A stretch of DNA of 64,000 bases from Methanobrevibacter arboriphilus (GTDB lineage: Archaea; Methanobacteriota; Methanobacteria; Methanobacteriales; Methanobacteriaceae), in NCBI RefSeq assembly GCF_019669925.1, contig NZ_AP019779.1:372001-436000 (forward strand), in the 5' to 3' direction. This document shows positions 19,396 through 30,039 of this stretch, piece by piece. The position numbers and the translations under genes are program-made. Every line of letters begins with the position of its first letter. The first letter of the stretch is position 1. The notes below the pieces were generated by a model. It was given only the letters and a program-made list of their open reading frames with translations, was not told the DNA's origin and searched no databases.

Positions 19396-20406
19396 TTAAT
19401 AATCAAATTCTGCACTTTCTTCAATATTATCCCAATTATCATCAAACCATTTATATGTATATTTTAATCCTTCATCAAAAGAAATAGAAGGTTTATAATC
19501 TAAAATATCCTTAGCTTTATCAATTGAAGATAATAATTTATTTTTAGCATCCCAATCTCTTCTTGCTCTGTAAGCTATACCTTCTTTATTTCCAGTTAAA
19601 GCATTTACTTTATTTGCCATATCAATAACCTGATGATCTTTACCAGAACCTAAATTAATAGCTTCACCAATAGCTTCTTCTTCAATACCCATAGCTAAAA
19701 GACCATTAACAATATCCCCAACAAAAGTCCAATCTCTTGTTTCACTACCATCACCAGTAATAGGAAGAGCTTGATTTGTCATAGACCAATAAAAAAAGTT
19801 AGGAATCACATTTCTATATTTACCTGGAACTTCACCAGGACCAAAAACATTAAAAAACCTTGCATTTACAATAGGCATTTCATACAAGTTGTTGAAATAA
19901 TTAGTGTAAAGCTCTCCAAGAAGTTTAGTAACTTGATAAGGAGTGTGTAAAGAAATAGAAATATCATGTTCCTCAAAAGGCATTTTAGAATCAAGTCCAT
20001 AAACACCACAACCAGAAGAAGAGTAAACAAAGCGTTCAACACCAGTTAATTGTGCATGTTGAAGTACTTTAAGAATACCAATTCCATTAACCATTAAATC
20101 ATGCTCAGGATTATCAACACTATTCTGATTAGCAAAATGAGCAGCTAAATGAAAAACATGAGAAGGTTTTTGTTTAAAAACTCTTTTTAAGACAGCCTCA
20201 TCAAGAATATCTCCTTTAATAAATTCAATATTCTCATCTTTAGGTATATTCCATTCATAAGCAGAAGATAAATTATCAAGAATAATAACTTTCTTTACAC
20301 CTAAATTAGCTAATTTTTTAGATAAGTTACTACCAACACATCCAGCTCCACCAGTTACAAGAACTGTTTTCTCTTGATATTCATTAAAATTATTTTTTTC
20401 ACTCAT
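19396..20406 (-). CDS. NAD-dependent epimerase/dehydratase (extended SDR)
   Basis: This is a nucleotide-sugar epimerase or dehydratase of 336 residues. The NAD-binding TGGAGCVGSNL is at residues about 17-27, the catalytic YxxxK appears as YQVTK (about 158), and VYGL/FNVFGPGEVPG and GDGSETRDWTFVGDIV are typical of UDP-glucose-4-epimerase-like enzymes. It is usually TGGAGFIGSHL at the dinucleotide loop, so the Cys is slightly unusual. The substrate cannot be told from sequence. It probably provides sugars for surface glycans together with the glycosyltransferase 700 bp downstream. Confidence 0.87.
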   Translation of the reverse strand: MSEKNNFNEYQEKTVLVTGGAGCVGSNLSKKLANLGVKKVIILDNLSSAYEWNIPKDENIEFIKGDILDEAVLKRVFKQKPSHVFHLAAHFANQNSVDNPEHDLMVNGIGILKVLQHAQLTGVERFVYSSSGCGVYGLDSKMPFEEHDISISLHTPYQVTKLLGELYTNYFNNLYEMPIVNARFFNVFGPGEVPGKYRNVIPNFFYWSMTNQALPITGDGSETRDWTFVGDIVNGLLAMGIEEEAIGEAINLGSGKDHQVIDMANKVNALTGNKEGIAYRARRDWDAKNKLLSSIDKAKDILDYKPSISFDEGLKYTYKWFDDNWDNIEESAEFDY

Positions 20407-20583
20407 TTAAATCATCGATGATTAATTAAACTTAATATTTATTAAAAATTCTTTATCAAAAATATAAGATTAATATTGAAAACATATTTATCAATATTAA
20501 AAATATATCAATAATGTCTTATCAAAAATATTTATTAAAATATTTATAAAAGTATATCTATTAAATATATCCATTAAAACTTA

Positions 20584-21219
20584 TTATTTTCTTGCTTTAC
20601 CTACTTTTCTTGCAATTACAAGTTCACCAACAGCTATTAAACCAACAAAGAATTTTTCAAGACCACCAGTCGCCCATATTGCCTCTCCAAAGGTAGCATT
20701 ACGAATATTTTTCTCATAATCCTCAGCTTTAATGCGTTTTCCAGTAGTTCTACGACTAATAATAGCTGAAGCTTCCATTAATTCTTCCCAAGTAACACCT
20801 TTAAGCTCTTGCTGCATAGCTTCATAAAGTTTATAGACCTTAACATCATAAAGAGAGGATAAAGTATCGATAATATCAAAAGACCTGATTACTCCAGTAA
20901 CAATTTCATCCTTGTTAAGAACTGGCATACTAATTAGTTTATGATTAGAAGTTTCAATAACAGCTAATCTAGAAGGATCATTTTCATAAATATAAATAAT
21001 CTCTTCTTTAGGATGCATAATATCAGAAGCAGTTTTTTTACCTTCTCTTAAACCACGAGTAACATCTAATGAAGTTATCCAACCAATTAGCTTCATATCA
21101 GGACTAACAACAGGACTAGTAAACCTTCTTGACTCTTCCATTTTTATAGAAACATTTTCTACACTATCCTCAGGTGATACATAGATAAAATCTTTATCCA
21201 TCATTTCTTTTGCTTTCAT
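20584..21219 (-). CDS. CBS-domain protein at the end of the eha cluster
   Basis: This 211-residue protein has a tandem CBS pair (about 1-55, MKAKEMMDKDFIYVSPEDSV, and about 62-118, DIMHPKEEIIYIYENDPSRL) and a C-terminal region of about 90 residues of no recognised fold (LKGVTWEELMEASAIISRRT). CBS pairs commonly bind adenine nucleotides or SAM and regulate partners. It is last in a run of same-strand genes that begins with ehaA. From memory, a similar CBS gene follows the eha cluster in Methanothermobacter. A role in sensing energy state for Eha is inference. Confidence 0.82.
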   Translation of the reverse strand: MKAKEMMDKDFIYVSPEDSVENVSIKMEESRRFTSPVVSPDMKLIGWITSLDVTRGLREGKKTASDIMHPKEEIIYIYENDPSRLAVIETSNHKLISMPVLNKDEIVTGVIRSFDIIDTLSSLYDVKVYKLYEAMQQELKGVTWEELMEASAIISRRTTGKRIKAEDYEKNIRNATFGEAIWATGGLEKFFVGLIAVGELVIARKVGKARK

Positions 21220-21265
21220 AAAATCCCTTCAAAATATAAGTTTAATAAGTTTATTTATTTAATGA

Positions 21266-22210
21266 TTATTTTGTTTCTGAATCAGTACTATTTTCTAAGT
21301 CTTCTGACTTTTCTAAACTTTTTGACTCTTTTAAATCTTTTAATTCTTCTGAACTTTTTAAGTCTTCTGGCTCTTCTAAATCTTCTGATTCTTCTAAATC
21401 TTTCAAAGATAAAGCATTAACTGGACATTTACTAGAACAAACATTACATCTAATACATTTATCATCATCTAATACAACTTCATCCCCATCTAACCTAATA
21501 GCATCAACAGGACATGATTCTTCACACAGATAACATTGAACACAAGCATTTTGATCAATGTAAAGAGATTTAGTAACAATAACAGGTCCTAAAGCCCTAT
21601 CAAGAGTTATAGCATCAGTACTACACAAATTAACACAAGAACCACATCCAACACAAAGTTTTTTATCAATGTATGGATACTCTTTATCCTCTAAATAAGG
21701 ATAGGATGTATCATCAGCTGCTTCAATTATTGATTTATCTTTAATAGTAATAGCTTTTGTAGGACAGAACTTAACACAATCACCACAATCATCACATTTA
21801 GTTCTATCAATATTAATGTCCTTCATTCTAAGAACACGATGTGGAACCTTAACTTCTTTCAATGAATATTCCACATCACTATCATCACTTTCTTTATTAA
21901 TAGCTGATTTAGTTTCCATTACATAAATACAAGAAACAGGACAAGTTTGTGCACAAATCTCACATTTAACACAGTTATCTTCAACTCTAGATTTTTTAAC
22001 AGCACTAGAATGAGAAATAGCATCAACAGGACACTCTTCAACACAAAGGTCACATCTAACACAACGTGGAGAAATAGTTATAAGCTTATCATAGCCATCA
22101 TAAGCACCAATATCAACTTCAAAATCATCGATATCATCGTCCAAATCTACTGATTTAAGAACAACTTCTCTTTGAAGATCCTCCATTTGTTTTTTAAGTT
22201 TTATTTCCAT
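21266..22210 (-). CDS. Polyferredoxin with six [4Fe-4S] motifs
   Basis: This 314-residue iron-sulfur protein carries six CxxCxxCxxxC motifs, read in order as CVRCDLCVEECP, CVKCEICAQTCP, CDDCGDCVKFCP, CVGCGSCVNLCS, CVQCYLCEESCP and CIRCNVCSSKCP. ATG 22210 is the start because AGAGGAAG precedes it; the frame remains open upstream to 22258 without a site. The C-terminal 45 residues are a Glu/Ser/Leu repeat tail (SEDLEE, SEELKDLKE). It sits 46 bp before the CBS gene, downstream of the Ftr and kinase genes, and is probably an electron carrier linked to Eha. Confidence 0.88.
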   Translation of the reverse strand: MEIKLKKQMEDLQREVVLKSVDLDDDIDDFEVDIGAYDGYDKLITISPRCVRCDLCVEECPVDAISHSSAVKKSRVEDNCVKCEICAQTCPVSCIYVMETKSAINKESDDSDVEYSLKEVKVPHRVLRMKDINIDRTKCDDCGDCVKFCPTKAITIKDKSIIEAADDTSYPYLEDKEYPYIDKKLCVGCGSCVNLCSTDAITLDRALGPVIVTKSLYIDQNACVQCYLCEESCPVDAIRLDGDEVVLDDDKCIRCNVCSSKCPVNALSLKDLEESEDLEEPEDLKSSEELKDLKESKSLEKSEDLENSTDSETK

Positions 22211-22742
22211 AAATCTTCCTCTAAAATCATAAAGATATATAAATATCAAAAAGACCATTCTATAAAAAAATATTATTTTGATATTTTAATAAATATCAAA
22301 GATCATTTTATAAAAGATAAAAATATTTTTATTAATTCTAATATATATTATTATCTTCTTAGTTCCCATAGCTAAGATTTTACTTAATGTTATATACACC
22401 ATCTTTTATGCTTATACTTTATGCTTTATATTTTATGCTTTATATTTCAGGATTTAATATAAAAAATAATTAAAAAATTAAAAATAATAGACTAATTATT
22501 AAAGATAAAATTATATAAAAAATAATTGAAAAATTAAAAATAATAGACTAATTATTAAAGATAAAATTATATAAAAAATAATTAAACAATTAAAAATAAT
22601 TTTTAATAATAGTTTAGTAATTAATAAAAATATCTAATAATAAATGATCATTAAATAATAATTAAATAGTTAACAATAATTTAATAACTATAACTAATAG
22701 TAATAATCAATATCATAATTAATAATAATCTAATAACAATTA
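22211..22742. other. Spacer inside the eha accessory region
   Basis: About 530 bp without a gene. It contains three copies of a TTTTATGCTTTATAT-like string (22405-22450), a 56-bp tandem repeat (22458-22605) and AATAATTAATAA simple sequence up to 22740. It separates the kinase gene from the polyferredoxin gene, so the last two genes may have their own promoter. Confidence 0.6.
22458..22605. repeat. 56-bp tandem repeat, about 2.6 copies
   Basis: Copies begin at 22458, 22514 and 22570 with TATAAAAAATAATT. They run through AAAAATAATAGACTAATTAT to AAAGATAAAATTA. The first two copies differ at one position; the third is cut short. The unit contains TATA-like elements in both directions. Confidence 0.75.
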
Positions 22743-23753
22743 CTAAATATCAATGCCAATACTTTTCTCAAAATCTTCAAGTTGGGATTTATCTGGAAGG
22801 CCAACAGTACAAATATTCTCAACACACTTAGAAGCCACCCAATTTCCAATCAAACAAGATTTATGAAGAGAATAGCCCTTTAAAAAAGAATATAAAAATC
22901 CTGCATTAAAAGAATCTCCAGCAGCCGTAGTATCAACTACATCAGTTTTAAAAGCTGGAACTTCAACTTCTTCATTTTGATTAATAGCAAAGACACTTTT
23001 TTCTCCCCTTTTAACAACAATAGTTTCAATTCCATCATTAATAACAATACGAGCAATATCTTTAAATGATAAAGAATTATTAACATCTGTTGATTCATTA
23101 TCAGAACCTTTTAATTCATTAATCTCCAAATAATAATCTTTAAATAATAATTTAAGCTCATTTTCATTTATAAGAAGAATGTCAGTTCTATTTAACAACT
23201 TTTTAAGCTTTTTAATATTTTTTTTAGCATAAAACATTCCAGGATCTAAACTTAAAACAACAGAATCTGGAATATAATCTAAAAGTTCCAATTGAGTATT
23301 AAATGAGTTTCCAAAAAAAGAAGAATAATGTATTATTTTAGTGTTTTTAATATTTTCAATATTAATCTCATCTATAGTTATTTCATCATTAACTCCAGAG
23401 TCAACATACAATGCTCTTTGACCATTTTCATCAATGAAACCCATAACTTTTCCAGAGTTACCTTTTTCAGATTCAATAATATTATTAACAAAAACACCCT
23501 CAGATATTAGATTCAATTCAATTATTTCTCCTTCTTCATCATCAGCTATTTTACCAATATAAGATGTAGAAACTCCTAATCGAGAAAGTCCTACTATAGT
23601 ATTAGCTGCAGAACCTCCAGGATTTGAATCAAAATCCTTAATATAGCTTTCTTCATCATGACAAGCAATATCATTTACATAATACATCTTATCAAGATTT
23701 AAAGCACCAAAACCAATTACATCAACAGGAATATTATTATCTAAAATACTCAT
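22743..23753 (-). CDS. PfkB-family carbohydrate kinase (ribokinase-like)
   Basis: This is a 336-residue sugar or nucleoside kinase. It has the N-terminal signature FDSNPGGSAANTIVGLSRLG (about 38-57) and the C-terminal DTTAAGDSFNAGFLYSF with the catalytic Asp and anion hole (about 280-296). The start ATG follows AAGGAGTAAATT. A ribokinase-type gene is found next to eha in related methanogens, but its physiological substrate there is not established to my knowledge. It lies between the Ftr paralog and the third polyferredoxin, all on one strand. Confidence 0.88.
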   Translation of the reverse strand: MSILDNNIPVDVIGFGALNLDKMYYVNDIACHDEESYIKDFDSNPGGSAANTIVGLSRLGVSTSYIGKIADDEEGEIIELNLISEGVFVNNIIESEKGNSGKVMGFIDENGQRALYVDSGVNDEITIDEINIENIKNTKIIHYSSFFGNSFNTQLELLDYIPDSVVLSLDPGMFYAKKNIKKLKKLLNRTDILLINENELKLLFKDYYLEINELKGSDNESTDVNNSLSFKDIARIVINDGIETIVVKRGEKSVFAINQNEEVEVPAFKTDVVDTTAAGDSFNAGFLYSFLKGYSLHKSCLIGNWVASKCVENICTVGLPDKSQLEDFEKSIGIDI

Positions 23754-23905
23754 AATTTACTCCTTATCTAATATATAACCATTTAATAATATTTAATAAT
23801 AAAATAATTTAGCAAAAAATCATTTAATAATATTTAATAATAAAATCATTTATTAAATAATTACTTATTAATAATTAATTATAGCATAGATCAAAATATT
23901 TATAT

Positions 23906-24808
23906 TTAAAAAATATCCAATAAATTTAAATTATATTCACCAAGACTACCATTAAAATTACCAGCAGAAATTTTAACAATATCATCAGAATAATCACTAG
24001 CTAAAACAGCTTCAATAGATTTTTTCATAGCTAATTTTGCAACGTTCATGTCAGTTCCATTAATAACAATTTCAGGAATATAATTAACACTGTCTGGAAC
24101 TTTAGAAATATTTCCAATATCTTTCTTTAATGAGGGGCAATATGGATGATTAGTAGTAGGTCCAATCCAAGGATAATTTGTTTCAACTTTAGAAGCTGCA
24201 GAACAAATTCCAAAAGGAGCTATAGCACCTTCAACTTCCATAATAGCATCAATAGCTAATTTACCAGCTTCGAGAACTGCTTCTTTACTTTTACACATAT
24301 ACCAAAAATTAGCTCCCATCACACCTTCACCATAATAAAGTTCATTTTCTATTTGAAAATCAGGAACAGCTATTGGAACATTTATCATTTCACGATTATA
24401 ATCACTTTCAATCCATTCATAGCCATCCCCACAATGACCTACTTGTTTCATCATATTAATAGAACCAATTTTATTAGACGCATCAGTATAATTAAACATT
24501 CGAGTAAATGGTTTAACTAAAACATCTTGACGAATCCTATAAGATAATTCAACTTCATATTTCTCCATATTATCAAGGCCAAACCAATACTGAACAATAG
24601 CACCTATCCGACCATCAGGAGTCTTATTTCCATCAATAAAGCTTTCAACTCCACCTTCAATTCTTCCAATAACAGCTCCAGGAGTTGAAGTTGAATCATA
24701 TGCAGCTTGTTTTAAAGTTTCTTCATCTTCTGCAGTAATTAATGCTCTAATATATTTTCCAGAAAAGCATTCTGCAAAAGTATCATCAATTAAGCTTTTA
24801 TCTATCAT
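23906..24808 (-). CDS. ftr: Formylmethanofuran:tetrahydromethanopterin formyltransferase paralog (FtrII-like)
   Basis: Ftr moves the formyl group from methanofuran to H4MPT in the second step of CO2 reduction to methane. The 300-residue length is normal, and conserved blocks include [49 protein letters not shown], the C-terminal [22 protein letters not shown] and [23 protein letters not shown]-like ending. Several parts of the middle differ from the main Ftr (for example [19 protein letters not shown]), so I take it to be the eha-linked paralog. Whether it is catalytic or a subunit or adaptor of Eha is open. The ATG follows GAAGGTGTTTT. Confidence 0.9.
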   Translation of the reverse strand: MIDKSLIDDTFAECFSGKYIRALITAEDEETLKQAAYDSTSTPGAVIGRIEGGVESFIDGNKTPDGRIGAIVQYWFGLDNMEKYEVELSYRIRQDVLVKPFTRMFNYTDASNKIGSINMMKQVGHCGDGYEWIESDYNREMINVPIAVPDFQIENELYYGEGVMGANFWYMCKSKEAVLEAGKLAIDAIMEVEGAIAPFGICSAASKVETNYPWIGPTTNHPYCPSLKKDIGNISKVPDSVNYIPEIVINGTDMNVAKLAMKKSIEAVLASDYSDDIVKISAGNFNGSLGEYNLNLLDIF

Positions 24809-25081
24809 AAAACACCTTCATTATTGTATAGGGAGTTAGTAAACCATTTAAATTATTAGATTATTATTAATTATTTTATTAAATTAATAAATAATAGTTA
24901 GAATTAATAACAATTAAACTAAGTATAGAATATATTATTAATATCTAAAGTATTTAATCATATTATTAAATTAATTATATTATTAATATAAACTTATAAT
25001 TAATATAAACTTTATTAATTTTATAGATTACTAAAATGAATAAATAAATTGTAATTGTAATTGTAATTATAAATTATTAAA

Positions 25082-26155
25082 TTATCCTAAAGAACCAATA
25101 CTTTTCCCTCGAATTTTTTTTCTCATTTTAATACTCTCAGATATAAGCTCATCAATATTTTCCTCATTAACCAACTCAATAATTGGTAAATCATTATTTT
25201 TAAATAATTCATTAAATTCTTCAATAAGAGTAAAACTAATTCTAAAACTCTCAAATGCACGTTTAATATCCATATTAAAAGATTTAGCAAATTCTAAAAC
25301 ATAATTTTTATTGAACTTACTATGAAGATCTATTAAAAGAGAAGTTACAATAGTATTATCAGAGATTATGGCTATATCAGCTTCACGTATAGCTACCTCA
25401 TTACCATTGAAAGAAACAGCAATGCCACCATTTTCCTTTGCAAATTTTAAAGGTTCAACATCAGTATGACTATCTCCTACATACATAATATTAGCTTCAT
25501 CAACATTAAGTTTTGATAAAATATCTTCAAGAGCAAGTTGCTTTCCAATTCCACCAACACACTCAATATCATTAATAAGAGAATAAACATTCATTTTAGG
25601 AATTTCTTTAAAAAAAATCTCATTTAAAATATTTAAAGAATCAGTACTTAAAACTCCACTATCATACTCTTTTTTAGCTATATCAACGATAATATCTTTA
25701 AATTCAATCAGCTTTTCTTTTTCATCAACAGACAACTCATAATTATCTAAATTATCTAAATGTGTATAGTAAGTATTTTCAAAAGGAAAATCAAGATAAT
25801 CCGAGATAGCTTCAATATACTGACCATAGCTAGTACTTACTATATATGAATCCATAGTGTTTCTAGCTAAATTAAGAGTATTTTGTGCATTATCAACTAA
25901 AAAAATATTATTCCTAGAAAAATTAACAATATCTTGATTAGTCAAATTAAAAGCTTTAAAAAAAGGAACAATAAGTTTAAGAGTACTTCCAGAGTTATAA
26001 TTCTCTTTTTTAATAATATCCACCAAATAATCATCAAATAAGCTAATAATCCTAAAAAATTCATCTCCTTCTGGAATAAATTCTTTTGCAAGCTCATAAG
26101 CATTATCATTTAAGGATAATGGCCCTTCACAATCAGTTACAAATAATCTTTTCAT
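25082..26155 (-). CDS. ehaR: Eha subunit R, HAD-like protein
   Basis: This 357-residue protein of the HAD superfamily is encoded directly after the hydrogenase polyferredoxins. The first HAD motif reads FVTDCEGPL (residues 4-12), with Asp-x-Glu instead of the usual DxDxT. Motif III/IV is seen in NIMYVGDSHTDVEPLKFAK (about 228-246) followed by GGIAVSFNGNEVAIREADIAI. Soluble and probably cytoplasmic. The substrate and role in Eha are unknown; the name follows the gene position in known eha clusters. ATG after GGAGGAATTTTA. Confidence 0.8.
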   Translation of the reverse strand: MKRLFVTDCEGPLSLNDNAYELAKEFIPEGDEFFRIISLFDDYLVDIIKKENYNSGSTLKLIVPFFKAFNLTNQDIVNFSRNNIFLVDNAQNTLNLARNTMDSYIVSTSYGQYIEAISDYLDFPFENTYYTHLDNLDNYELSVDEKEKLIEFKDIIVDIAKKEYDSGVLSTDSLNILNEIFFKEIPKMNVYSLINDIECVGGIGKQLALEDILSKLNVDEANIMYVGDSHTDVEPLKFAKENGGIAVSFNGNEVAIREADIAIISDNTIVTSLLIDLHSKFNKNYVLEFAKSFNMDIKRAFESFRISFTLIEEFNELFKNNDLPIIELVNEENIDELISESIKMRKKIRGKSIGSLG

Positions 26156-26447
26156 TAAAATTCCTCCATAAAATGAAAACCTACTTAACAGAATTAATAA
26201 AAATTCTAAAACGATTAAAAATAAAAGGATTAGTACTTATAAATAAAAATAGTACTAAAAATAAAGATAAAATACAATATTTAATAAAATACGAGTATTT
26301 AATAATACAAATATTTAGTAAGACAAGTATTTAATAAAATATTAATATTTATTAGTATTTAGTAAAGTATTGTATTTATTACAATACAAATATTTAATAA
26401 AAATATTCAATGTAAATAATTAATAATACAAATATTAAATTATTCAA

Positions 26448-27803
26448 TCATTCATTGTTCAAACAAATTTTAATAGCGTTAACTGGGCATAAAGCCTCAC
26501 ATTCTCTACAAGATATACATAAATCTTGGTTTACAAATATTTCATCGTCTTTTAAACTTAATGCATCAACAGGGCATTGATTTACACAAACTCCACAAGC
26601 TTGACATAAACTTTTCTGAATCCTAAATTCTCCATCCCGAACAGAATCAATAGTTCTTCTAATGAAATAAATATCATTACCACGAGTTTCAAAAAACTCC
26701 TCAGTTAATTCAATAGCTGTTACAGGACAAGTAGAGACACATTTACCACAAAAAACACAATTATCCTCAATATGAATCGGAGAAGGCATTTCAAGCCAAA
26801 TAGCATTTACAGGACAAATAGGAATACATTCACCACAACCAATACAAGTATCTTCAAAAATCTTGATTTTACGGATTGGTGGGAAATATTCAACTAAATC
26901 ATTTAATTCAACTACAGAAATGTCTGAAACAATATTATCCTGAATTTTATCAATAATAGACTTAGTAACATTGATTTGAAAATCTTTACCCTCTTTAGAA
27001 GAATAATCATGAGCTAAATCAGTTAAAATTGAATCAACCTTAGAAATATCGTTAGATAATTTTTTAATATCATTATCTATAATATTAGAAGCTATTTCTA
27101 AAGATCTAATTTTATTAAAAGATTCATAAGCTTTTTTACGAGAAGAATATTTAATAGCTGATGATGGACAAACCTCCATACATTCCTCACATCTTGCACA
27201 GTAAGATGGGTCAATATAAGGTAATTTACTTGTTTTTCCAACATTAATAGCTCCCCTAGAAGGACATATTCTTGTACAAGTCATACAACCAATACAATTC
27301 TTTTGATTTACAACTATTGCCCTTCCACCAGAAACAGTTCTAGGAAGAATTTCACCATATTTAATTGCATCAGTTGGACAAGATCTAAAACAATACCCAC
27401 ACCTAACACATTTATCTTCATCAATTTCACTATGAACTTCTTCACTACCAGAAGAAGTTAAATGAATTGCTCCAGTTTTACAGGAAGAAACACAAGCCCC
27501 ACAAGCTCTACAAAGTTTAGGATTTATATTAGGAATATTCTCTCTAATAGGGTCTGCTAACTTCGTTTCCATTTTTATAGCATCATAAGGACAAGCTTCC
27601 CTACATAAAACACAACCAAAACACTTTTCATTAATTTTAGTATTATTATCCTCTGAATCAATATAAACTGCTTCAACTGGACAAGCTTTAAGACAAGGTT
27701 TATCCTCACATATTTCGCACTTACTATTATCGATTTCATAATCGACTTCAACCTCTCTTAATGGTTTAGTGCATTTTTTAGTAGAAACTTCGATAATAAT
27801 CAT
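26448..27803 (-). CDS. ehaQ: Eha polyferredoxin with ten [4Fe-4S] motifs
   Basis: This 451-residue protein carries ten cysteine clusters, from CEICEDKPCLKACP at about 30 to CISCRECEALCP near 432. A lysine/serine-rich helical segment without cysteines (about 215-300, IRSLEIASNIIDNDIKKLSN) separates clusters six and seven. The ten-cluster polyferredoxin is a hallmark of energy-converting hydrogenase A. It should pass electrons between the [NiFe] module and soluble ferredoxin or formylmethanofuran dehydrogenase. It lies 13 bp after ehaP. The ribosome binding site GAGGAG touches the ATG, so a start a few codons later is possible. Confidence 0.92.
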   Translation of the reverse strand: MIIIEVSTKKCTKPLREVEVDYEIDNSKCEICEDKPCLKACPVEAVYIDSEDNNTKINEKCFGCVLCREACPYDAIKMETKLADPIRENIPNINPKLCRACGACVSSCKTGAIHLTSSGSEEVHSEIDEDKCVRCGYCFRSCPTDAIKYGEILPRTVSGGRAIVVNQKNCIGCMTCTRICPSRGAINVGKTSKLPYIDPSYCARCEECMEVCPSSAIKYSSRKKAYESFNKIRSLEIASNIIDNDIKKLSNDISKVDSILTDLAHDYSSKEGKDFQINVTKSIIDKIQDNIVSDISVVELNDLVEYFPPIRKIKIFEDTCIGCGECIPICPVNAIWLEMPSPIHIEDNCVFCGKCVSTCPVTAIELTEEFFETRGNDIYFIRRTIDSVRDGEFRIQKSLCQACGVCVNQCPVDALSLKDDEIFVNQDLCISCRECEALCPVNAIKICLNNE

Positions 27804-27816
27804 CTCCTCAATAAAT

Positions 27817-28845
27817 TCACCTATTAGCTAATTGAGATTCTTTCAAAGTAATTAAAATAACTTTTTCTCCATCAACTTCATCAAGTAAAAATTTAGCTAT
27901 GAAATATTTAACAACAGAGAAAGGACAGGTCTGGTAACAATTACTACATCTTAAACATTTATCAGAATCTCTTTCAACCTTATTTTCATCAGGATCATAG
28001 GTAATAGCCCCTGTTGGACATTCATCAACACATAAACGACATTTTTCACACTTAGACTCATCCCAAGTAATAATCCTAATTTTTAATCTATCAGTCGCAT
28101 TTTCAATAACTTCTAAAGCAACTTCTTCATCAGGTAATATCTGTAATGCCTTATCCCAAATTTTAGATAAAGGTAGCTGTAATTTAAGGAGTTTTTCAGA
28201 GGGTAAACTTTGTAATTCGTCTTCTTTGCTTTCAATAAACTCTTCAAGAGTATTTACAACAAGACGAATAATACCTTTTTGATCTTCGAGATTATCTATA
28301 AATACTCCTTTCATAGCCCCCTTAACAGGACAAGCTTCTAAGCAATTACCGCATGAAATACATTTAGATTGATCTACTGCAATTTTATTATCTTTTTCAA
28401 TTATAGCTCCATCTACAGGGCAAGATTTAATACACTTTTTACATTTAATACATAAAAAATCATCAACAGTATATTGTCTTTTAGAAGGAATAATGTTAAA
28501 TTCTTCCCTAATTAAATGATTTTCACCACAAAGTAAAGTTTTTGGTTCAGTTGGACAAACCTCTGCACAAAAACCACACCTAATACAAGCTTTAGTATTA
28601 ATTACCGGATAAGTCTGACCTTCACCATCATCATTGTCTCCGTCCCTAACAAGTTTAATAGCATGAGGAGAAGGACAAGATTGAGTGCAAGCTCCACAGG
28701 CTATGCAATACTCTTTAAGCACTTCTGGAAAATCCCTAAATCTATCAGGTTTTTCAACAATATCATGTTTAGATTTCGCATCAGTGACCCCTTCAAAAAA
28801 AGATTTCCTAGCAAATTCATACAAATACCAAATTACAGAAGACAT
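27817..28845 (-). CDS. ehaP: Eha polyferredoxin with six [4Fe-4S] motifs
   Basis: This 342-residue protein has six clusters: [65 protein letters not shown] and [12 protein letters not shown]. Its N-terminal segment ([20 protein letters not shown]) resembles the NuoI/EchF type, so it probably forms the first electron acceptor next to the small subunit. ATG follows AAGGGAAAAAT. It is 69 bp downstream of the large subunit gene and 13 bp upstream of ehaQ. Confidence 0.92.
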   Translation of the reverse strand: MSSVIWYLYEFARKSFFEGVTDAKSKHDIVEKPDRFRDFPEVLKEYCIACGACTQSCPSPHAIKLVRDGDNDDGEGQTYPVINTKACIRCGFCAEVCPTEPKTLLCGENHLIREEFNIIPSKRQYTVDDFLCIKCKKCIKSCPVDGAIIEKDNKIAVDQSKCISCGNCLEACPVKGAMKGVFIDNLEDQKGIIRLVVNTLEEFIESKEDELQSLPSEKLLKLQLPLSKIWDKALQILPDEEVALEVIENATDRLKIRIITWDESKCEKCRLCVDECPTGAITYDPDENKVERDSDKCLRCSNCYQTCPFSVVKYFIAKFLLDEVDGEKVILITLKESQLANR

Positions 28846-28914
28846 ATTTTTCCCTTATATTTAAATAACCATATTATTAACACAACTTCAAAAATATTAA
28901 AAGTTACTATTACA

Positions 28915-30039
28915 TTATTTTAAATTATAAATATCTTTTGAAGTCTCACCTTTATCAACATCTATAATAGCTACTCGTTCAGCACAAGCAATACATGGAT
29001 CAGCACTAGCATAAGTAGCTACAGCATCAGAAACAGTTGCAACATCCTTAAGCATAAATTTAGCACATGAATCAATATTCATAATACTTGGAGTTCTAAT
29101 AGAGATATGCTTAATCAGATTACCATTAGTTTCAATCATGTAAGCAACTTCACCTCTTGGAGCTTCATTTCTCCATTCGGCATAACCAGAACCAATATCA
29201 ACTTTAGTTCTAATATCACCATCAGGCAAAACATCAATAGCTTGTCTAATTAAATCAATTGACTGAGCAATTTCATTAAATCTATTCATAGTTCTTGCAT
29301 AATTGTCTCCTTCCTTTCTCCAAATAGGATCAAAATCAAGATAATCTCTATAAGTATGATGTTGTTCTCTTAAATCATGTTTTAAACCAGAAGCTCTTCC
29401 AATAGGACCAACAGCCCTTCCTTTTAAAGCTTCTTCTCTAGTCATTACACCAACATCTTTAGAACGGAGCGATACAAGAGGACCTTCACTAAAAATTTCA
29501 GTATATCTATCTAAATCTTTTTCAATAAGACTAATTTTCTCTAAGATACTGTCTAAATGAGATTGATTTGCATCCATACGAACACCACCAACAACATTCC
29601 AGCCCATATTAACCCTATTACCAGTTAATAACTCAATAGCATCCATGGCATGTTCTCTTAAAGATAAAACATACATAAACAATGTTTCATGTTCTATTGT
29701 CTTAAAATAAGTAGAATTAGCTAAAAAATGACTTTGAATCCTATCTAACTCATTAGTAATAACTCTCAAAAGCTGAGCTCGAACAGGAGCTCGAACATCA
29801 GAAATTTTCTCAATTGTCTCAGCAAAAGTCTGAGTATGCTCATAAGAACAAATTCCACATACTCTCTCGGCAAGGTAAATACATTTTTGCCAAGTTTTAC
29901 CTTCCATAATCTTTTCAATTCCCCTATGAACATAACCATAATCAATTTCAGCTTTTAAAACTTTTTCTCCTTGAGTATGTAATTTAAGCCGAAGTGGTTC
30001 TTTTAAACCTGGGTGAATTGGACCAATAGGTAATATCAT
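28915..30039 (-). CDS. ehaO: Eha [NiFe] hydrogenase large subunit
   Basis: This 374-residue protein is the catalytic large subunit of a membrane-bound group 4 [NiFe] hydrogenase and a homologue of NuoD. Both metal-binding motifs are intact: L1 [10 protein letters not shown] (about 59-68) and the C-terminal L2 DPCIACAER (about 352-360). The four cysteine ligands of the NiFe site are therefore present. As in most group 4 enzymes, the chain has no clear long C-terminal extension for maturation cleavage after L2. Its start overlaps the stop of the small subunit gene by one base (TAATG). Confidence 0.96.
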   Translation of the reverse strand: MILPIGPIHPGLKEPLRLKLHTQGEKVLKAEIDYGYVHRGIEKIMEGKTWQKCIYLAERVCGICSYEHTQTFAETIEKISDVRAPVRAQLLRVITNELDRIQSHFLANSTYFKTIEHETLFMYVLSLREHAMDAIELLTGNRVNMGWNVVGGVRMDANQSHLDSILEKISLIEKDLDRYTEIFSEGPLVSLRSKDVGVMTREEALKGRAVGPIGRASGLKHDLREQHHTYRDYLDFDPIWRKEGDNYARTMNRFNEIAQSIDLIRQAIDVLPDGDIRTKVDIGSGYAEWRNEAPRGEVAYMIETNGNLIKHISIRTPSIMNIDSCAKFMLKDVATVSDAVATYASADPCIACAERVAIIDVDKGETSKDIYNLK

